Of a DNA stretch of 64,000 nucleotides, positions 60,094 through 64,000 are shown one piece after another; the stretch's first letter is position 1, and each line of letters begins with the position of its first letter. A program made the translations under genes and the position numbers. Below the pieces are notes generated by a model. That model ran no database searches. It saw nothing but the letters and a program-made list of their open reading frames with translations, and was not told where the DNA came from. The DNA is from Pirellulales bacterium (GTDB lineage: Bacteria; Planctomycetota; Planctomycetia; Pirellulales; Lacipirellulaceae). Location of the stretch: the NCBI GenBank assembly GCA_022841705.1, contig JALHQZ010000002.1:558001-622000 (forward strand), written 5' to 3'.

Positions 60094-60936
60094 ATGAGCG
60101 CTGTAGCCATTAGTTCCGTCCTGATCTTTGCCGCCGTGCTGCTGGCGGTCAGCTCGGCCGGGCAGGTGTGGGATCGCGTCACCCGGAAATACATTGCCGA
60201 CCTGACGCCGCTGCTCGATGCACTCTCGCTCGACCAAAAACATTTGGCGGGTTACTTGCGCATTTGGGGCATCGCCCTCGTCGCGGCCTTCGTGGGGGTA
60301 GCATTCGTGTTAAGAATGCCGCCAGTCGCGCTCGCGGCCGTGTATTTGGTGTACGTTTCGCCCCGCATCATCTTGGAACTGATGATCCGCCGTCGCCGCG
60401 CCGTGCTGCGCGATCAAATGGTCGGCGCCACCGTTGCCCTGGCGAATTGCAGCCGGGCCGGGCTTTCGCTCGCCCAGGGGCTCGAAACCGTCAGCACCGA
60501 AATCCCCCAACCGCTCGCCGCCGAGTTCCAACGCATCGTTCGCGATTATGAACATGGCCGGCCGCTCGCCGAAGCGCTGCGCGACGCGCGGCAACGACTG
60601 AACATTGATAGTTTTACGCTGTTCACCTCCGCCGTGCTGGTGAGTCTCGAACGGGGCGGCAAGATTACCGATTCCCTCGAGCGCATCTCGCACAGCCTGC
60701 AAGAGATTCAGCGCGTCGAGCGCAAGCTAGAGGTCGATACCGCCAGCGGCCAGAAGGTGGTCAACATCCTGACTGGCTTCCCGGTGTTCTTCATCGGCCT
60801 GTCGTACTTTATGAATCCTGAAGGAACGATTACCGTCTTTACCTCATTGCTGGGTCAACTTGTGCTGCTGGTGGTGATCGGACTCACTTACTTTAGTTTC
60901 CGGTGGAGCCAGCGGATTTTAGCGATCGAAGTGTGA
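60094..60936 (+). CDS. Type II secretion F family protein, TadB-like
   Basis: The 280-residue protein has N-terminal helices (VLIFAAVLLAVSSAGQVWDR, RIWGIALVAAFVGVAFVLRM), the T2SSF domain (VALANCSRAGLSLAQGLETV, GGKITDSLERISHSLQEIQR) and two C-terminal helices. TadB and TadC form the inner-membrane platform of Flp/Tad pili. The second platform gene follows after a word repeat. No CpaF ATPase or pilin gene is in the window. Confidence 0.85.
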   Translation: MSAVAISSVLIFAAVLLAVSSAGQVWDRVTRKYIADLTPLLDALSLDQKHLAGYLRIWGIALVAAFVGVAFVLRMPPVALAAVYLVYVSPRIILELMIRRRRAVLRDQMVGATVALANCSRAGLSLAQGLETVSTEIPQPLAAEFQRIVRDYEHGRPLAEALRDARQRLNIDSFTLFTSAVLVSLERGGKITDSLERISHSLQEIQRVERKLEVDTASGQKVVNILTGFPVFFIGLSYFMNPEGTITVFTSLLGQLVLLVVIGLTYFSFRWSQRILAIEV

Positions 60937-60940
60937 TGGG

Positions 60941-61032
60941 GGCTGCCAGCTTTCAGCTATCGGCTGTCAGCCATTCAAGTCCGACATCTAGACAAGCCTT
61001 GCCGACAGCCGACAGCCAATAGCCGACAGCCA
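60941..61032. repeat. Word repeat GCTATCGGCTGTCAGCC / GCCGACAGCCGACAGCC
   Basis: AGCTTTCAGCTATCGGCTGT (60949-60968) is answered by GCCGACAGCCGACAGCCAAT and AGCCGACAGCC (61001-61031). Same family as 15529-15590. It fills the tadB-tadC gap up to nine bases from the tadC start codon. Confidence 0.88.
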
Positions 61033-61040
61033 CTCGACCC

Positions 61041-61973
61041 ATGTCCCTCACCTCCTCACCGCTGTTCATCACCTACGGGTTCGCGATCGCGTCGGCCGTG
61101 ATGGGGCTCGGCGTGCTCTTGGGAACCTGGCGGTTGCTGACAATTGCGTCCGTGTCGCGCCAATTGCCGACCGGTGCGCCGCCGTTTGAAGAGGACCGTC
61201 GGCAAGCGCTTCGTAGCGGCTCGGGCGTCTACCGCGCGTGCGAACCCCTGATCGACGAGCTCGTCGGGCTGGTGAACCGCTTCGCCACGACGCTCGTGAA
61301 GAAGCTGGAAATTGCGCTGCCGATCGCGCGTGAACCACTGCCGTGGACCGGCGCCGAAGTGATCGCGGTGGCCATCATCGAAGCAGTGCTGGTGGGGCTG
61401 ACCATCACCGGATTGTTCGGGCTAATTGGCAAATGGGGCCTGGGCGGCATCCTGGGTTCGGTTATCGCACTCCTGTATGTGCGGCTCAAGCCAAAGGGAA
61501 TTGAAGATCGCGCGGCCGCCCGGGCCGCGCGGATTCGCTTGCGGTTGCCATTTGCCGTGGACCTGATCGCGCTAATGATGGAAGCCGGCGGCGGCTTCCA
61601 AGAATGTTTGCAAACCGCGGTGGTGGAAAACGGCGGGCATCCCCTCACCGAAGAACTCGCCGAGGTGCTGCGGCAGATTTCGCTTGGCCGCCCGCGGCGC
61701 GACGCGCTGCGCGCACTCGACCAGCGGCTCCAGAACGACGACATCAGCGAAATGGTCTTCGCGATCAACAAGGGGGAAGAGCTCGGCACGCCATTGTCGG
61801 TGATTCTGCGTGATCAAGCGAACCAAATGCGGATCAAGCGCTCCCAACGCGGCGAAAAAGCGGCGGCCGAAGCACAAGTGAAAATTGTGTTCCCGGGAAT
61901 GGTAACCATGATCGCGGGGCTGCTGGTGGTGATCGCCCCAATTGTGTTGCCGGCGATTCTCGCGCTGTTTTAA
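61041..61973 (+). CDS. Type II secretion F family protein, TadC-like
   Basis: The 310-residue protein has the T2SSF domain (LIALMMEAGGGFQECLQTAV, NKGEELGTPLSVILRDQANQ, RIKRSQRGEKAAAEAQVKIV) and helices at the N-terminus and C-terminus (MVTMIAGLLVVIAPIVLPAI). Partner of TadB. Its start codon is preceded by a word-repeat arm, not a Shine-Dalgarno. Confidence 0.85.
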   Translation: MSLTSSPLFITYGFAIASAVMGLGVLLGTWRLLTIASVSRQLPTGAPPFEEDRRQALRSGSGVYRACEPLIDELVGLVNRFATTLVKKLEIALPIAREPLPWTGAEVIAVAIIEAVLVGLTITGLFGLIGKWGLGGILGSVIALLYVRLKPKGIEDRAAARAARIRLRLPFAVDLIALMMEAGGGFQECLQTAVVENGGHPLTEELAEVLRQISLGRPRRDALRALDQRLQNDDISEMVFAINKGEELGTPLSVILRDQANQMRIKRSQRGEKAAAEAQVKIVFPGMVTMIAGLLVVIAPIVLPAILALF

Positions 61974-61999
61974 CTGATTAGAATCCATCAAGGTGCATC

Positions 62000-62743
62000 A
62001 TGCCCGCCATCATTCGCATCACTTCTGGCATCTCGGCTGGCGCCGCGTATGGCGTGGATCGGCCCGTGCTGCGGATCGGTAGTGATCCGAGCTGCGAAAT
62101 CTGTTTGCCGATGGTCGAGATTCCTGCGCAAGCGGTGACGCTGGAGTTTCGCGATGGCGGCTACAACGTGTACAACCGGGGCGGCGTGGCGCTGGGATTA
62201 GCGAATGCTGCGCTCAATCCGGGTGGCCGCGGACGGTGGGGCGAAGGCGAATCGCTCGAACTGCCCGCCGGTGTGCGACTGCTAATGGAGTACGACGGCG
62301 ACCCGCGCCCGGCGCCGCAGATGACGCCGCGCGAAGTCGAAACGCCGTACGCCGAACTCCTCGCCGAACAGATCGATAATTCGGTCGACGCCAAAGCGGC
62401 CAAGAGCAAAACGCTCACGCAACTGGCGATCATCGGGGCCTGCGTGGTTGCGGGCGCGCTGATGATTTTCGGCAAGCCCGCCACGCCGACCGCCGTGAAG
62501 CCACCGGAGTTTGACGCCCTCATCACCACGCTGCTGAAGGACGAAGCGTTCGCGCCACTCCGCACCCGCTTGCAGGCCGCCCAAACCGCCTTGGTGCGGG
62601 GCAACAAGGATTTGGCCCGCGAACGGTTCGGCGCCCTGCGCGACGCGCTCGTCGCTCACCCCGAGCGCCTCGTCGGTGAAGCGAACGCCCCGCGGCAATC
62701 GGCGCTATCGTACGTTGAGTACCGGTTGGGCAGTCTGCGGTAG
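62000..62743 (+). CDS. FHA domain protein
   Basis: The 247-residue protein has a divergent N-terminal FHA domain (RITSGISAGAAYGVDRPVLR, IGSDPSCEICLP, VEIPAQAVTLEF; the usual SRxH and NG motifs are degenerate), a membrane helix (LAIIGACVVAGALMIFGKPA) and a C-terminal helical region (RTRLQAAQTALVRGNKDLAR). It follows tadC by 26 bases and may regulate or scaffold the pilus machinery. FHA domains next to tad genes are known in other bacteria. Confidence 0.75.
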   Translation: MPAIIRITSGISAGAAYGVDRPVLRIGSDPSCEICLPMVEIPAQAVTLEFRDGGYNVYNRGGVALGLANAALNPGGRGRWGEGESLELPAGVRLLMEYDGDPRPAPQMTPREVETPYAELLAEQIDNSVDAKAAKSKTLTQLAIIGACVVAGALMIFGKPATPTAVKPPEFDALITTLLKDEAFAPLRTRLQAAQTALVRGNKDLARERFGALRDALVAHPERLVGEANAPRQSALSYVEYRLGSLR

Positions 62744-62898
62744 AGTCGGCGGCCAGCGCTTGCTGCGGTGTCTCAATTCAGCGGCGGTTTGTCGGCGCTA
62801 ATCGCATTGCGGGGGGGCGGCCGGCGCGCAGAATGGGGATTCTCTTCAGCGATGGGCGGTTCCACGCTGACCCCCCTGCCCTGCCATGCGTTGTGCTG

Positions 62899-64000
62899 AT
62901 GTCCGAGTCTTCTCCCGCTCGTGAGCAAGTTCCCTCCGCCGGTTGGTTGCGGTGGGTCATCTGCGCATTGCTCTTTTTCGCCACGACGATCAACTACATC
63001 GATCGCGCGGTGCTCGGCGTTCTGGAGCCGGAACTGCAGAAGCTCACCAAGTGGAGCGCCACGGAGTACGGCAACATCAACGCCACCTTCTCGGCTGCAT
63101 ACGCGATAGGGTTTCTCTACGCCGGGTGGCTGATCGACCGCATCGGGGTGCGGTTGGGCTATGCGCTTTTTTTAGTGGTGTGGTCGCTCGCAGCGGCGGG
63201 ACATGCGCTGGTGGAAAGCACCGTGGGGTTTGCACTCGCGCGGTTCGCATTGGGTTTAGGGGAAGCGGGCAACTTTCCGGCCGCAATCAAAACGGTGGCC
63301 GAGTGGTTCCCGAAGCGCGAACGCGCGTTTGCCACGGGCATTTTCAATTCGGGTAGTAACATCGGCGCGCTCCTGGCACCGTGGATCGTGCCGATCTTAT
63401 TCGCCGCGTATGGATGGCAGGCGGCGTTCGTCGCCACTGGGCTCGTGGGTTTACTATGGGTCTTGTTCTGGTGGCCGATCTATCGCACGCCGCGCGAACA
63501 CCAGCTGCTTTCACCCGCCGAACTGGCGTACATCGAAAGTGATCCCAGCGATCCACCCATAAAGGTTTCCTGGGGCCGCTTGTTGCCTTTCCGGCAAACC
63601 TGGGCGTTTGCGCTCGGTAAGTTGCTAACCGATTCCATCTGGTGGTTCTATCTGTTTTGGTTCCCCAAGTTTATGAACGAACAGTTCGCGGTGGACATCA
63701 AATCGATCGGTCTGCCGATGATTACGGTCTACCTGCTGGCCGACATCGGCTCGATCGCCGGCGGGTGGCAGAGTTCGTGGCTATTGGGCCGCGGCTGGTC
63801 CGCGAACGCGGCGCGGAAGTTAGCGATGCTTACTTGCGCACTCTGCATCGTACCTGTAGCGGCAGCTCCGCTGGTTTCGAATCAATGGGCCGCCGTACTC
63901 TTGGTGGGGATCGCAGCGGCGGCGCATCAAGGGTTTTCGGCCAACCTGTTCACCCTCACGTCGGACATGTTCCCGCGGAAAGTGGTCGGCTCGGTCGTAG
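62899..64000 (+). CDS. MFS transporter, ACS/ExuT-like, truncated by window end
   Basis: The first 367 residues of a major facilitator are inside the window, open to the edge. Starting at the ATG at 62899: WVICALLFFATTINYIDRAV, AAYAIGFLYAGWLIDRIGVR (loop 2-3 motif A-like), FALARFALGLGEAGNFPAAI, KTVAEWFPKRERAFATGIFN, and SIWWFYLFWFPKFMNEQFAV. The pattern fits the anion:cation symporter (ACS) family, hexuronate/galactonate branch. The gap from the FHA gene is 155 bases. Confidence 0.88.
   Translation, partial: MSESSPAREQVPSAGWLRWVICALLFFATTINYIDRAVLGVLEPELQKLTKWSATEYGNINATFSAAYAIGFLYAGWLIDRIGVRLGYALFLVVWSLAAAGHALVESTVGFALARFALGLGEAGNFPAAIKTVAEWFPKRERAFATGIFNSGSNIGALLAPWIVPILFAAYGWQAAFVATGLVGLLWVLFWWPIYRTPREHQLLSPAELAYIESDPSDPPIKVSWGRLLPFRQTWAFALGKLLTDSIWWFYLFWFPKFMNEQFAVDIKSIGLPMITVYLLADIGSIAGGWQSSWLLGRGWSANAARKLAMLTCALCIVPVAAAPLVSNQWAAVLLVGIAAAAHQGFSANLFTLTSDMFPRKVVGSVV

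Overview
The window looks like a GC-rich planctomycete chromosome, most likely Pirellulales-like. Three secreted proteins end in PEP-CTERM sorting tails, two of them after dockerin-type EF-hand pairs. There is an Lpg1974/BBP7-like cysteine-rich outer-membrane barrel protein, two Hanks-type Ser/Thr kinases, a PQQ-propeller protein, an MCE/Mla lipid-transport operon and NPxxSP-type small membrane proteins, all common in that phylum. No rRNA, tRNA or CRISPR array was found by eye.

Layout. 1-15,100: the 5' end of a diacylglycerol-kinase-like gene, a secreted cyclophilin, a methyltransferase, a DEAD-box helicase, rpsU, an FHA-GAF-sigma54 activator, an acyl-CoA ligase-like gene, DUF971, a phytase-like PEP-CTERM protein, an outer-membrane barrel protein, another PEP-CTERM protein and nadC. 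15,150-16,542: a ComEA-like protein and terC. 16,517-27,218: a 10.7 kb integrative element inserted into the 3' end of terC and bounded by a 13-bp direct repeat. It carries a large serine integrase, two smaller serine recombinases, a terminase pair, a DUF2213-like prohead-protease candidate, small structural-type proteins, a DUF3102 protein fused to a tRNA-guanine-transglycosylase-like (DpdA-like) domain, and one oppositely oriented membrane-anchored cargo protein. No portal, capsid or tail gene is recognisable. 27,219-64,000: host genes, including a parS-like site beside attR, pirin, a Cache-type sensor kinase, mlaEFD, ZIP, dtd, yjcH-actP, cvpA, accA, truA-asd, a serine acetyltransferase, AhpC, two tandem photolyases, a two-domain fasciclin protein, tadB-tadC-FHA and a truncated MFS transporter.

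How genes work together. mlaE, mlaF and mlaD form a lipid-transport operon; the DUF485 gene and the acetate-type symporter overlap by ATGA; asd and truA are 11 bp apart; tadB and tadC encode the inner-membrane platform of a Flp/Tad pilus. In the element a long minus-strand run (recombinase, terminase small and large subunits, three small genes, DUF2213 protein, Cys-rich protein) ends at a hairpin plus T-run just before the integrase.

The most striking structure outside genes is a set of distinct families of intergenic quasi-palindromes. Some are GC-rich hairpins that begin or end in GTAG and often supply a gene's TAG stop. Others are built from iterated short words (for example GGTCAGCAGTCAGTAGTCAG) and sit directly against start codons where no Shine-Dalgarno sequence is visible. 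The integrative element and these repeats are the parts most worth following up.
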